A stretch of DNA of 42,067 nt, from the IMG/VR virus record IMGVR_UViG_3300031251_000049, positions 1 to 42,067 of that record; one strand, given 5' to 3'. Source of the DNA: a virus. The translations under genes and the position numbers were made by a program. This document shows, piece after piece, positions 31,553-37,400 of the stretch. The notes below the pieces were generated by a model. That model did no database searches and was not told where the DNA came from. It worked only from the letters and a program-made list of their open reading frames with translations. The stretch's first letter is position 1. Every line of letters begins with the position of its first letter.

Positions 31553-32083
31553 TTAGCGCCTCATCCACTTCGGGGCGCTACCGCCAGCCGCGTCGGCCTT
31601 GGGAGGCGCGGCCTGGGAGACGGCTCGCTTCACTTCCTGGCGCGCCTCCGCGACCGGCCGGCCGTCAGCGGGCTGGTAGCGCTTCACGACGTTGCTCGCG
31701 GCGTATTGATCCGTTGCGGGCTGTATCGCGACGCGGATTTCGACCGGGACGCCGTGAAGCTCAGTCGTGTCGTCAAGCGGCCCCTTGAGTCCGACGGCCG
31801 TGCACAGTTCGGCAAGCGCTTGCTGCCCGATGCGCTGCGTGACCTCGTTCGTATGCCGGAAGTTGATCCGGTCCCAAACGCGCCGGTTTTCGAAGTCGCC
31901 TTGAACGATCTTCCAGGTCAAAGTGATCGTCTGCCCGTTGGGGTTTCCGTGGGCGTCCTTCGCCTTCGTGTCGACAATGTCGCTCTCGACAATTTCGGCG
32001 ATGTATTCGCCGGGAGGAACGGGAGAGATATCGTCGCGCGGTTCTACTGTTGAGGCGTCGAAAGCCTCGCCTAGCTGTGCCAT
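31553..32083 (-). CDS. DUF669 family protein, putative single-stranded DNA-binding
   Basis: This 176-residue protein starts MAQLGEAFDASTVEPRDD. The PPGEYIAEIVESDIVDTKAK region, then QTITLTWKIVQGDFENRRVW, then RINFRHTNEVTQRIGQQALA match the DUF669 family, in which members are placed with SSAP/recA-like recombination genes and thought to bind single-stranded DNA. The C-terminus is disordered and ends KWMRR. It is the immediate partner of the Sak4-like ATPase. Confidence 0.8.
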   Translation of the reverse strand: MAQLGEAFDASTVEPRDDISPVPPGEYIAEIVESDIVDTKAKDAHGNPNGQTITLTWKIVQGDFENRRVWDRINFRHTNEVTQRIGQQALAELCTAVGLKGPLDDTTELHGVPVEIRVAIQPATDQYAASNVVKRYQPADGRPVAEARQEVKRAVSQAAPPKADAAGGSAPKWMRR

Positions 32084-32084
32084 A

Positions 32085-32888
32085 TCAGGATGCCTTTTTC
32101 AGTTCGGTTTGAGTCGTGAAGCCGGGAAGGAAAGGCGCAAGCGCGTTGAAGCCTTCCCCTTTCTCGAACTTGAGTTTCGAAGGAAGGCCGTAGCGGTTTT
32201 TCGCGTCGAACGCCGCCCGGCCTTCCGTGTGAATGAAAATCGCACCGCCTCCGTCTGCGATGGCGCGCTCTTTGGAAAATCCAACCTCTTCCTTTTTCAA
32301 GTTCACTCCGGACTTGAGAAGGAAAATGCAATCCATATCGCGCTCGATTGCGCCGACTGAATGCTTGTGCAGGTCGATTGCCCACCGCGAATAGGAGACC
32401 GTCTCAGGATCATCGAAGCGCTCGACGGCGGAATGAGCAATGAGAACGATTGCCAAATCGCGATCACGCCGCAGAGCGTTGAGGCCGTCGAGGAATTCCT
32501 GCCACACACGCTGCGCCAGCACATAGCCCTTGCCGTATCCGAAGTCCTCGATATTCTCTTTCTTGTGCCCCTTATCGTCGCCGCGCTCGCACGTCTCCGC
32601 AAACACAATGCGTTGCAATTCCGTCACGCTGTCGACGACGACGGTTTTGAATTCGTGCGGCGACTCGTATAGCGCCACAATTGCTTGCATCAGTTCGGTA
32701 AAGCTCTTGAGCAAACCAAAGCTCGTAAGCTCAAGATCGCCCGGCGTTCCGTCCTCGATCTGCAAGAAGACGGGAGAAGGGAACGAAGCGGCAAGGGAGG
32801 TTTTTCCCTTCCCAGGCTCCCCATAAATCAAGATGCGAGGCGGCTTGTCGGCCCGCACCTGGCGCAAGTCTGCGAATGATATCGACAC
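32085..32888 (-). CDS. RecA-like ATPase (Sak4-like, AAA_24)
   Basis: The product is 267 residues from a GTG at 32888 (SISFADLRQVRADKPPR). Walker A is YGEPGKGKTS (22-31) and Walker B FKTVVVDSV; a later AIVLIAHSAV fits the RecA-fold sensor strand. Sak4 proteins help single-strand annealing with a partner SSB, here perhaps the DUF669 protein. The GTG is chosen because AAAGGG lies 9 nt upstream; ATG 32951 would add a basic N-terminus. Confidence 0.85.
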   Translation of the reverse strand: MSISFADLRQVRADKPPRILIYGEPGKGKTSLAASFPSPVFLQIEDGTPGDLELTSFGLLKSFTELMQAIVALYESPHEFKTVVVDSVTELQRIVFAETCERGDDKGHKKENIEDFGYGKGYVLAQRVWQEFLDGLNALRRDRDLAIVLIAHSAVERFDDPETVSYSRWAIDLHKHSVGAIERDMDCIFLLKSGVNLKKEEVGFSKERAIADGGGAIFIHTEGRAAFDAKNRYGLPSKLKFEKGEGFNALAPFLPGFTTQTELKKAS

Positions 32889-32998
32889 TTTAGAGCCCTT
32901 TCTTTTTTGAGCCCTTGCATGGTGCGCGCGGGGAACGCGCGAAGGGCTCATTTTCACACTTTTCGGACGTCTCTAAGGTCCGCCCGCCCCGCGCACTC

Positions 32999-33493
32999 CT
33001 AGGCTGCGCCGACTGAGGGAGGCGCAAACTTGCCGCAGCCTCCCCCAGCGCCAGCACCGCGAACCGACGGGAGGACGGTTGCGGAATCGATTTCGCTCAG
33101 TGTGACGATGATCTCGTCCCGATCTCCGTAAGTCTTCTGGACGGTGAGCGAGGCTACCTGCGCGTCGTCGCGATAGACGACGCCGTTCAATGCGTCCTTG
33201 ATGATCTTCGTCAGATTGTCCAAGTCAGGCTTGCTCGTCTTTGGCCGTCCGATGGCGAACTCTTTTTGCCTTTTCGACCACGACGCGGGCGGCTTGTAAA
33301 CGAATCGCGCTTGAAGGATCAGCGCGCTATCGAAAAGCGCTTCGCCATTCATCGCCAGCGCGGCGTTGTCACGAATGAGCTTCATGTATCCGCGCTGCTT
33401 CGGAGGCGTGAAGCGATGATTCGTCATCGTCCCGCCCCTGGCGCGCGCGAAGGCGACCGGCTCGCTCTCGACCTTGAAAATGATCGTTCTCAT
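32999..33493 (-). CDS. RusA-like Holliday junction resolvase
   Basis: The product is 164 residues from ATG 33493. RTIIFKVESEPVAFARARGG, then GRPKTSKPDLDNLTKIIKDA with Asp90 and Asp92, then GVVYRDDAQVASLTVQKTYG with Asp109/110 gives the RusA catalytic set. It resolves four-way junctions during recombination or before packaging. The ATGA overlap with the tiny membrane gene fixes the start. The C-terminal Gly/Ala-rich tail (about 145-164) is extra. Confidence 0.9.
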   Translation of the reverse strand: MRTIIFKVESEPVAFARARGGTMTNHRFTPPKQRGYMKLIRDNAALAMNGEALFDSALILQARFVYKPPASWSKRQKEFAIGRPKTSKPDLDNLTKIIKDALNGVVYRDDAQVASLTVQKTYGDRDEIIVTLSEIDSATVLPSVRGAGAGGGCGKFAPPSVGAA

Positions 33494-33627
33494 TTGCGTG
33501 GCTCTATCCATCGCGCGCCGTCGGCGCTTTCGTGAACCGGCTCCCAAAATGCCGGGAGGAGTGCGGACGCAAGCCCGAGCGCAATCCCGGTAAGGAAACC
33601 AAAAGCAATCCAGGCGGCGGGCCTCAT
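33490..33627 (-). CDS. 45-residue membrane protein
   Basis: A short gene (MRPAAWIAFGFLTGIALGLA...) with one N-terminal hydrophobic segment at about residues 4-26 and a charged C-terminus ending EPRK. It is joined by ATGA overlaps to both the upstream regulator-like gene and the RusA gene, which is strong support for translation. The function is unknown. Confidence 0.65.
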   Translation of the reverse strand: MRPAAWIAFGFLTGIALGLASALLPAFWEPVHESADGARWIEPRK

Positions 33628-33977
33628 CCTTCATTTCCCTCGCTCAGGATTTCACGCGCGCGCTCAATCGCAATCGTCGCTTGCTCCAAAGAAGCAGGAT
33701 CAAAGCGCGTGCGAGATAAGCGAGCCGTGGCAATTTCATGTTCTAAGGCTTTCATTTGCTTTTCAGCCGCAGATTCCACGGCCGCGCAAAGACGGTCGTA
33801 AAGTTCGGCTGATATTGATTTGGGAGGTCGATTGCGCAGCGAATAGAGAAGACCGCTAGGTAGGCCGTAACGGTTTTGCAGGTGCGCGCGCGTCGAATTT
33901 AGATCATTCGAGCGCTCGCTTTCTTCGACAAACGCAGCCATGCGGCGCGCGCTCTCGACATAGGCATGTGCGCTCAT
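33624..33977 (-). CDS. Hypothetical helical protein, first gene of the replication block
   Basis: This 117-residue protein starts MSAHAYVESARRMAAF. The segment YGLPSGLLYSLRNRPPKSIS (about residues 37-57) suggests a helix-turn-helix-like unit, followed by a long charged helix. GGAG lies 9 nt before ATG 33977, but ATG 34016 also has a good GGGAG site and would add 13 residues. This type of phage protein often precedes replication genes. The function is unknown. Confidence 0.6.
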   Translation of the reverse strand: MSAHAYVESARRMAAFVEESERSNDLNSTRAHLQNRYGLPSGLLYSLRNRPPKSISAELYDRLCAAVESAAEKQMKALEHEIATARLSRTRFDPASLEQATIAIERAREILSEGNEG

Positions 33978-34032
33978 TTTTGTTTTCTCCGATTGCGATT
34001 TGAGATCGCAGACCATGTTGCTACTCCCACGC

Positions 34033-34086
34033 TAGAACTCGAATTGCGTAGCGAGTTCTAAAAGCCCCAGGGCCGCAGCCCTGGGG
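34033..34086 (-). terminator. Predicted leftward terminator after the cro operon
   Basis: A 9-bp GC-rich stem (CCCCAGGGC at 34065-34073 with its complement at 34078-34086, CGCA loop), followed leftward by CTTTTAG. Just beyond is a second perfect 9-bp inverted repeat (TAGAACTCG at 34033-34041 and 34052-34060). It lies between the cro-like operon and the replication block. Confidence 0.65.
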
Positions 34087-34139
34087 AAGTCTAGGGAGGA
34101 ACCAAAGAGCGCCGCACATGCGTTGCGGCTCACGCTTCA

Positions 34140-34162
34140 CCCGGCCAGGTCGGAAGGCCGGG
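34140..34162. other. Inverted repeat downstream of the 74-residue gene
   Basis: A perfect 7-bp stem (CCCGGCC and GGCCGGG) with a 9-nt loop, 5 bp past the stop of the leftward gene at 34167. No T-run follows. Together with the two inverted repeats at 34033-34086 it makes three stacked stems in a gene-free 190-bp spacer. Confidence 0.5.
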
Positions 34163-34166
34163 GAAT

Positions 34167-34391
34167 TCAGTAGGGCAGGCGCGCTGCGTTGAAGTCAGGA
34201 TCGGCGCGGCGCGCGTCATGCTCCGAGCGCAGGGCGCGCTCGAATTGGTTGCCGCTCCAAATTTCCATAAGCTCGTCGCAGTTCTCCGCACCGAGCTTTT
34301 TCATAGCGCTGCGAATGTGCGAACAATTGCCCAATCCGCCGTCCGCATAAGCCGCGAGTGCTCGCGCCTCGTCCAAGGAAAGAGAAGTCAT
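34167..34391 (-). CDS. Hypothetical protein of the cro operon
   Basis: This 74-residue protein starts MTSLSLDEARALAAYADG and is acidic and helical. It overlaps the cro-like gene as ATGA and is followed by a terminator, so these two genes form a short leftward operon. It is possibly an early regulator (a CII-like or antirepressor slot), but no family is recognised. Confidence 0.55.
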   Translation of the reverse strand: MTSLSLDEARALAAYADGGLGNCSHIRSAMKKLGAENCDELMEIWSGNQFERALRSEHDARRADPDFNAARLPY

Positions 34392-34615
34392 GATTGAGCC
34401 CCATAGACAGCGCCGTCACCACGCGGCGGCATTGCGATGAAATCCGATGGCGCGATTGCGCCCTCCGTCACACGGAAGATTTTCTGCATTTGCGCGACGC
34501 GCGGAGTGCGCGCGCCGTTGCGCCAATGGTTCACAGCCGTTGCGGAAACGCCGATCTTTTTTCCGAAGGCGTCTTCGGTCAGGCCGGTCAATTTTAGGTA
34601 GGCATCGAGTTTCAT
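34388..34615 (-). CDS. Cro-like repressor (XRE/YdaS-type helix-turn-helix)
   Basis: The product is 75 residues. DAYLKLTGLTEDAFGKKIGV, then SATAVNHWRNGARTPR, is a helix-turn-helix typical of Cro/YdaS. It reads leftward, away from the CI-like gene, under the operator-promoter at 34625-34666. It should repress the lysogeny functions and early promoters when lytic growth begins. Confidence 0.8.
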   Translation of the reverse strand: MKLDAYLKLTGLTEDAFGKKIGVSATAVNHWRNGARTPRVAQMQKIFRVTEGAIAPSDFIAMPPRGDGAVYGAQS

Positions 34616-34624
34616 GAGCCACTG

Positions 34625-34666
34625 AATATAACAATCCGTTATGAGTGTCAATAACAAAATGTTATT
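34625..34666 (-). promoter_or_regulatory. Leftward early promoter with two operators (PL/OL-like)
   Basis: Two ATAAC-N5-GTTAT palindromes at 34628-34642 and 34651-34665 are 23 bp apart centre to centre. The minus strand carries TTGACA at 34651-34646; TATATT at 34630-34625 gives a 15-bp spacer (TATTCA with 17 bp is an alternative -10). The layout is almost identical to the unit at 35054-35094 and drives the cro-like gene. Confidence 0.8.
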
Positions 34667-34726
34667 TGAAAAATAGCGAATTTTCTCAGATATTTAGGAT
34701 GCTTGGAGGCCGACGGAGAGAACCAA

Positions 34727-35008
34727 ATGCCTAAAGCGCAGTTTCACGCCGCGATAAGCGCGGCGATCAAAAGAGCAGAAACGCCGGATTGGGCTCATAG
34801 GCTAAAGCAGGCCCGTGAGATGACAGGGAAGAACTCCACGCAATTCGCAAAGGATGCTGGCTTATCGCAGCCACGATATTCGCAATATGAGACAGGGAAG
34901 CGCGAGCCGGACGCCGAAGCGTGGAGGAAAATTATGGTCAGGCTCCCGGTTAGCCTCGATTTCATTATTTTGGGTCGTGTCACGATTGGAAACGAAACAA
35001 AAAATTAA
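34727..35008 (+). CDS. CI-like phage repressor (XRE helix-turn-helix, no peptidase domain)
   Basis: The product is 93 residues. WAHRLKQAREMTGKNSTQFA, then DAGLSQPRYSQYETGKREPD, is a classic XRE helix-turn-helix (about residues 22-65). It is too short to carry an S24 self-cleavage domain. It lies between the two operator-promoter units, reading right, and should bind the ATAAC-N5-GTTAT operators to keep lysogeny. ATG 34727 is preferred for its GGAGAG site; a TTG at 34703 is possible. Confidence 0.82.
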   Translation: MPKAQFHAAISAAIKRAETPDWAHRLKQAREMTGKNSTQFAKDAGLSQPRYSQYETGKREPDAEAWRKIMVRLPVSLDFIILGRVTIGNETKN

Positions 35009-35053
35009 ATACATTCCGCGCGTTAGGAGAGGCATATTTTTTTGTCCTCCGAC

Positions 35054-35094
35054 ATAACAAATTGTTATTGACACTCATAACATATCGTTATAAA
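35054..35094 (+). promoter_or_regulatory. Rightward early promoter with two operators (PR/OR-like)
   Basis: Palindromes ATAAC-N5-GTTAT lie at 35054-35068 and 35077-35091, again 23 bp apart. TTGACA at 35068-35073 and TATAAA at 35089-35094 are spaced by 15 bp (TAAACA with 17 bp is the alternative). The sequence TTGACACTCATAAC is shared with the leftward unit. It should drive the rightward gene series from 35141. Confidence 0.8.
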
Positions 35095-35106
35095 CAGGAG
35101 TCATCA

Positions 35107-35126
35107 AATCGGCATTCTCGCCGATT
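35107..35126 (+). promoter_or_regulatory. Hairpin in the 5' leader just before the ribosome binding site
   Basis: A perfect 7-bp stem (AATCGGC and GCCGATT, loop ATTCTC) lies directly before GGAGG (35127-35131) of the gene at 35141. It could help or block ribosome access in the early transcript. Confidence 0.45.
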
Positions 35127-35140
35127 GGAGGGCTCAAACG

Positions 35141-35458
35141 ATGTGCGGTCAAATCAATTACAAGCTCGAAGAGTTCAAGCCATTCCGCGCGCAAGGCGCG
35201 GCGCTTGCGATCTTCGTCTATGGCGACGCGACGATTGGGTTTGACGCAAACGGCCAATGGTCCGTTGACGCTCTCGAAATTGATTTCGATGGTGTCGGCT
35301 CAATCGCAATCTGCGAAATGAGCGAGCTTTGGAGGCCGATTGTCTCAGAGCTTCGCCGCGATGGCGGGAGAGCACGCAAGAGCATTGAGGCGAGAATTCG
35401 CGACGAATTGGCTCATAGCCATGGCCGCGAATACGATTATCACGCGGCTGCGGAGTGA
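35141..35458 (+). CDS. Hypothetical first gene of the rightward early series
   Basis: This 105-residue protein starts MCGQINYKLEEFKPFRAQG. A beta-rich N-terminal part (ALAIFVYGDATIGFDANGQW) is followed by DALEIDFDGVGSIAICEMSE and a helical C-terminus. It has a GGAGG site and is the first gene after the rightward promoter, so it should be made early. No family is recognised. Confidence 0.6.
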   Translation: MCGQINYKLEEFKPFRAQGAALAIFVYGDATIGFDANGQWSVDALEIDFDGVGSIAICEMSELWRPIVSELRRDGGRARKSIEARIRDELAHSHGREYDYHAAAE

Positions 35459-35463
35459 TCGCA

Positions 35464-35574
35464 ATGCGAACCGCTCTCCGCATCGCCCTATTGCTGGCGC
35501 TCGCCGCCCTCGCCTGGCTGCATTGGCTTTATCCGACCTGGGTAGAGCCCCTCACAATCATTGATCGGATGTAG
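35464..35574 (+). CDS. 36-residue membrane protein
   Basis: This very short gene (MRTALRIALLLALAALAWLH...) consists largely of one hydrophobic helix at residues 4-24, with an acidic end. It begins 6 bp after the previous stop and ends 3 bp before another small membrane gene. Its position and clean hydrophobic profile suggest translation; there is no independent evidence for it. Confidence 0.45.
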   Translation: MRTALRIALLLALAALAWLHWLYPTWVEPLTIIDRM

Positions 35575-35576
35575 TC

Positions 35577-35726
35577 ATGCGCGAGATCGCAATCTACATC
35601 GTGGCGCTTGTGTTTGTGGCCGCAATCGTGCCGCTGCTCGCATCGCGCATCGCAGAGCAAAACGCGCCGCGCGGCCCGTTCGATTGCGGCCCCGGATACA
35701 TCGTCGCGGGATGCTGGAGCAAATGA
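35577..35726 (+). CDS. 49-residue membrane protein
   Basis: Starts MREIAIYIVALVFVAAIVP, with a hydrophobic segment at about residues 4-22, then a Cys-containing C-terminus (GPFDCGPGYIVAGCWSK). It lies in a run of tiny genes after the rightward promoter. The function is unknown. Confidence 0.45.
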   Translation: MREIAIYIVALVFVAAIVPLLASRIAEQNAPRGPFDCGPGYIVAGCWSK

Positions 35727-35727
35727 C

Positions 35728-35817
35728 ATGCTCGCGCATCACGCAATCACTCTCTTGCACGACGGTCGCGCGCTTGTCGCGGTCTGTCTCGCGATCCTGC
35801 AACACATAGGAGCTTGA
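35728..35817 (+). CDS. Possible 29-residue peptide
   Basis: Starts MLAHHAITLLHDGRALVA and continues with a hydrophobic segment (VAVCLAILQHIGA). It begins 1 bp after the previous stop (TGACATG) and ends 9 bp before a pentamer element. It may be a real mini-gene or a chance frame. Confidence 0.3.
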   Translation: MLAHHAITLLHDGRALVAVCLAILQHIGA

Positions 35818-35826
35818 AGTTTCCTT

Positions 35827-35873
35827 CGCCTCGCCACGCCTCGCTTCGCCTCGCTTCGCCACGCAACGCAACG
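35827..35873 (+). repeat. CGCNN pentamer element 4
   Basis: Nine units: CGC followed by CT, CA, CT, TT, CT, TT, CA, AA, AA, then CGTCG. It begins 9 bp after the previous stop codon. A long hairpin and another element (35941) follow before the next gene at 36013. Confidence 0.88.
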
Positions 35874-35878
35874 TCGCC

Positions 35879-35924
35879 TTCCCGACGGCAAGGGCTTTCT
35901 CAAGAGAGCCCTTCGCGACGGGAA
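35879..35924. other. Long imperfect hairpin between two pentamer elements
   Basis: TTCCCG (35879-35884) pairs with CGGGAA (35919-35924), enclosing AAGGGCTTTC and its near complement GAGAGCCCTT (one G-T pair) around TCAA. No T-run follows on either strand. It separates pentamer elements 4 and 5 and could act as an mRNA structure or a recombination or protein-binding site. Confidence 0.6.
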
Positions 35925-35940
35925 ACCGTCAAAGAACCGC

Positions 35941-35995
35941 CGCTACGCATCGCGCCGCGCCGCAACGCGACGCACCGCAACGCAACGCAACGTCC
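35941..35995 (+). repeat. CGCNN pentamer element 5
   Basis: Ten units (TA, AT, GC, GC, AA, GA, AC, AA, AA, AA), then CGTCCACATAAAGG, which supplies the ribosome binding site of the gene at 36013. The same CGWYCAYATRAARG leader follows elements 6-8. Confidence 0.9.
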
Positions 35996-36012
35996 ACATA
36001 AAGGAAACAAAA

Positions 36013-36579
36013 ATGAGAAACGTCACGATCACAATCGAAGGGCTCACGGCTTACAGCCCGTCGAAATATTTCGAGCCGAGCGTCCAGAAGGGCGAGACGA
36101 AGGACGCGCACGAAAAGCGCCGCTGGCGTGAGAAGGCTCACACGTTCGAAAACGGCGAGGTCTATGTTCCCGGCGTGTCCTTCAAGATGGCGCTAGACGA
36201 GACGGCCGCCCTCTTGAATGAGAAAATCCCAGGCAAGGGAAATCAGACCTGGACGGGCCAATTTGCTACCGGCGTCGTGGCAATGAATGACGTCGGCCTT
36301 GGCGTCAAAATTGGCGATGTGAAGCCAATTCAGATTTTCGCTCACGCGAACGGAAAGCGCGGACCAGGGACGCGCGTCATGCGCTTTTTCCCATTCGTCC
36401 CGTCGTGGCGCGGGACGCTCGAAATGCGCGTCTTTAACGACACGATCCCGGAAGAAGTTTTCGAGCGCTTCTTTGAGCAAGCAGGCTTGCTTGCTGGCGT
36501 TGGCAGAGGTCGGCCGATCACGAAAAGCGCCGCGGGCAACGGAAGATTTAGGCCGGCTAGCTTCGTTTGGTCGGCGTGA
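36013..36579 (+). CDS. Conserved-looking phage protein of unknown function
   Basis: This 188-residue protein starts MRNVTITIEGLTAYSPSKYF. It has a beta-rich start, FENGEVYVPGVSFKMALDET, then a middle with MRFFPFVPSWRGTLEMRV, and a C-terminal Gly-rich region (LLAGVGRGRPITKSAAGNGR). The order of a strand, a PG-S-(F/L)K-x-AL helix, and a C-terminal Gly-rich loop recalls ferredoxin-fold RAMP proteins, but this is a visual analogy only. Pentamer elements abut both ends of the gene, 11 bp after its stop and just before its leader, so it looks like a movable cassette. Confidence 0.65.
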   Translation: MRNVTITIEGLTAYSPSKYFEPSVQKGETKDAHEKRRWREKAHTFENGEVYVPGVSFKMALDETAALLNEKIPGKGNQTWTGQFATGVVAMNDVGLGVKIGDVKPIQIFAHANGKRGPGTRVMRFFPFVPSWRGTLEMRVFNDTIPEEVFERFFEQAGLLAGVGRGRPITKSAAGNGRFRPASFVWSA

Positions 36580-36589
36580 GAGTTTCCGG

Positions 36590-36634
36590 CGCTTCGCGTC
36601 GCAGCGCTTCGCCCCGCAACGCAACGCAACGTCC
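36590..36634 (+). repeat. CGCNN pentamer element 6
   Basis: Eight units (TT, GT, AG, TT, CC, AA, AA, AA), then CGTCCACATGAAAG, which supplies the leader of the gene at 36651. It begins 11 bp after the previous stop. Confidence 0.9.
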
Positions 36635-36650
36635 ACATGAAAGAAAAACC

Positions 36651-37106
36651 ATGAGACCTATATTCACGCAGTCGCTCGAGACGTCAAAGCTTGTCGAGTT
36701 TTTCCGAACTGTGAAAATCGGCGAGAATGTCTCGTTCGAAGCCGCGTCGGCGGCGGTAGGCTTCAAAGTCAGTTCGGCGCTCCCGGCGTATCAAACGTCA
36801 AAGAGGATCGCGGCGCGCGACCACGGCGTCGTTATCGAGGGCGTCAGAAAGTTCGGGTTTACCCGCCTTAGCGGCTCGCAAATGCTCGGATGCGCGCCAA
36901 AGTTTTTCCAGCACGTTCGCCGCGGCTCTAGGCGACAGTCGCGCGTGCAAGAGATCGCCATATCGAGCAACCTTGACCGATCGGAAATGGCCATCGCAAG
37001 CGAGCAACTTGGACGGCTTCGAATTTTAGAGGCCACGACTTCGCCGCTCAAGCCGACAAGCAATCGCCCCGAGCGCGAAGCGCCGGAGGCCATTAGGGCG
37101 AATTGA
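36651..37106 (+). CDS. Phage protein of unknown function
   Basis: This 151-residue protein starts MRPIFTQSLETSKLVEFFRT. The segments GENVSFEAASAAVGFKV and IAARDHGVVIEGVRKFGFTR look like a helical, possibly winged DNA-binding unit, followed by a basic RRGSRRQSRVQEIAI segment. Proteins of this form occur in other phages, but no function is known to me. It is framed by pentamer elements 6 and 7. Confidence 0.6.
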   Translation: MRPIFTQSLETSKLVEFFRTVKIGENVSFEAASAAVGFKVSSALPAYQTSKRIAARDHGVVIEGVRKFGFTRLSGSQMLGCAPKFFQHVRRGSRRQSRVQEIAISSNLDRSEMAIASEQLGRLRILEATTSPLKPTSNRPEREAPEAIRAN

Positions 37107-37114
37107 GTTTCCTG

Positions 37115-37164
37115 CGCTTCGCTTCGCCACGCGACGCAGCGCGCCGCAACGCAACGCAACGATC
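37115..37164 (+). repeat. CGCNN pentamer element 7
   Basis: Nine units (TT, TT, CA, GA, AG, GC, AA, AA, AA), then CGATCATATAAAGGGG, the leader of the gene at 37182. It begins 9 bp after the previous stop. The last part is included in a 47-bp repeat shared with element 8. Confidence 0.9.
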
Positions 37165-37191
37165 ATATAAAGGGGACCAAGATGGCAGACC
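37145..37191 (+). repeat. 47-bp direct repeat, copy 1
   Basis: Bases 37145-37191 are identical to 37375-37421, exactly 230 bp apart. The repeat covers three CGCAA units, the CGATCATATAAAGGGG leader and the first codons (MAD) of the genes at 37182 and 37412. Confidence 0.95.
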
Positions 37192-37400
37192 CACGAGATG
37201 CCCGCATTTCCGAATTAGAGGCACGCATCGAATTCCTGTCGGAGCGCGAGCGCAAGAGAGTATCTAGTATATCAATGCTCAGGCGCACGATTTTTAATCT
37301 AAAAAATGAGCGCGACGCCGCCCTTGACGCTCTCAGCAACGCACCGCCCCGCCACGCAACGCGGCGCAACGCCACGCAACGCAACGCAACGATCATATAA
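37182..37400 (+). CDS. Small coiled-coil protein whose C-terminus is encoded by a pentamer element
   Basis: This 72-residue protein starts MADPRDARISELEARIEFLS, a charged coiled coil (about 8-48). From about residue 53 the coding sequence is element 8, giving SNAPPRHATRRNATQRNAT and then II before the stop inside the next leader. So this gene appears to have lost its own 3' end or gained the repeat. Its N-terminal leader is identical to that of the next gene. Confidence 0.55.
   Translation: MADPRDARISELEARIEFLSERERKRVSSISMLRRTIFNLKNERDAALDALSNAPPRHATRRNATQRNATII
37340..37394 (+). repeat. CGCNN pentamer element 8 (inside a gene end)
   Basis: Ten units (AC, CC, CA, AA, GG, AA, CA, AA, AA, AA), then CGATCATATAAAGGGG. 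It lies inside the 3' end of the gene at 37182 and provides the leader of the ParB-like gene at 37412. Confidence 0.9.

Noticed and set aside
35814-36131. Rightward frame through elements 4 and 5 (RNATHRNATQR-type protein)
   Set aside because: It is only a translation of the pentamers and overlaps the start of the real gene at 36013.
10139-37394. Pentamer elements as a CRISPR array
   Set aside because: Units are 5 bp, contiguous, and without unique spacers; copies are scattered singly between genes.
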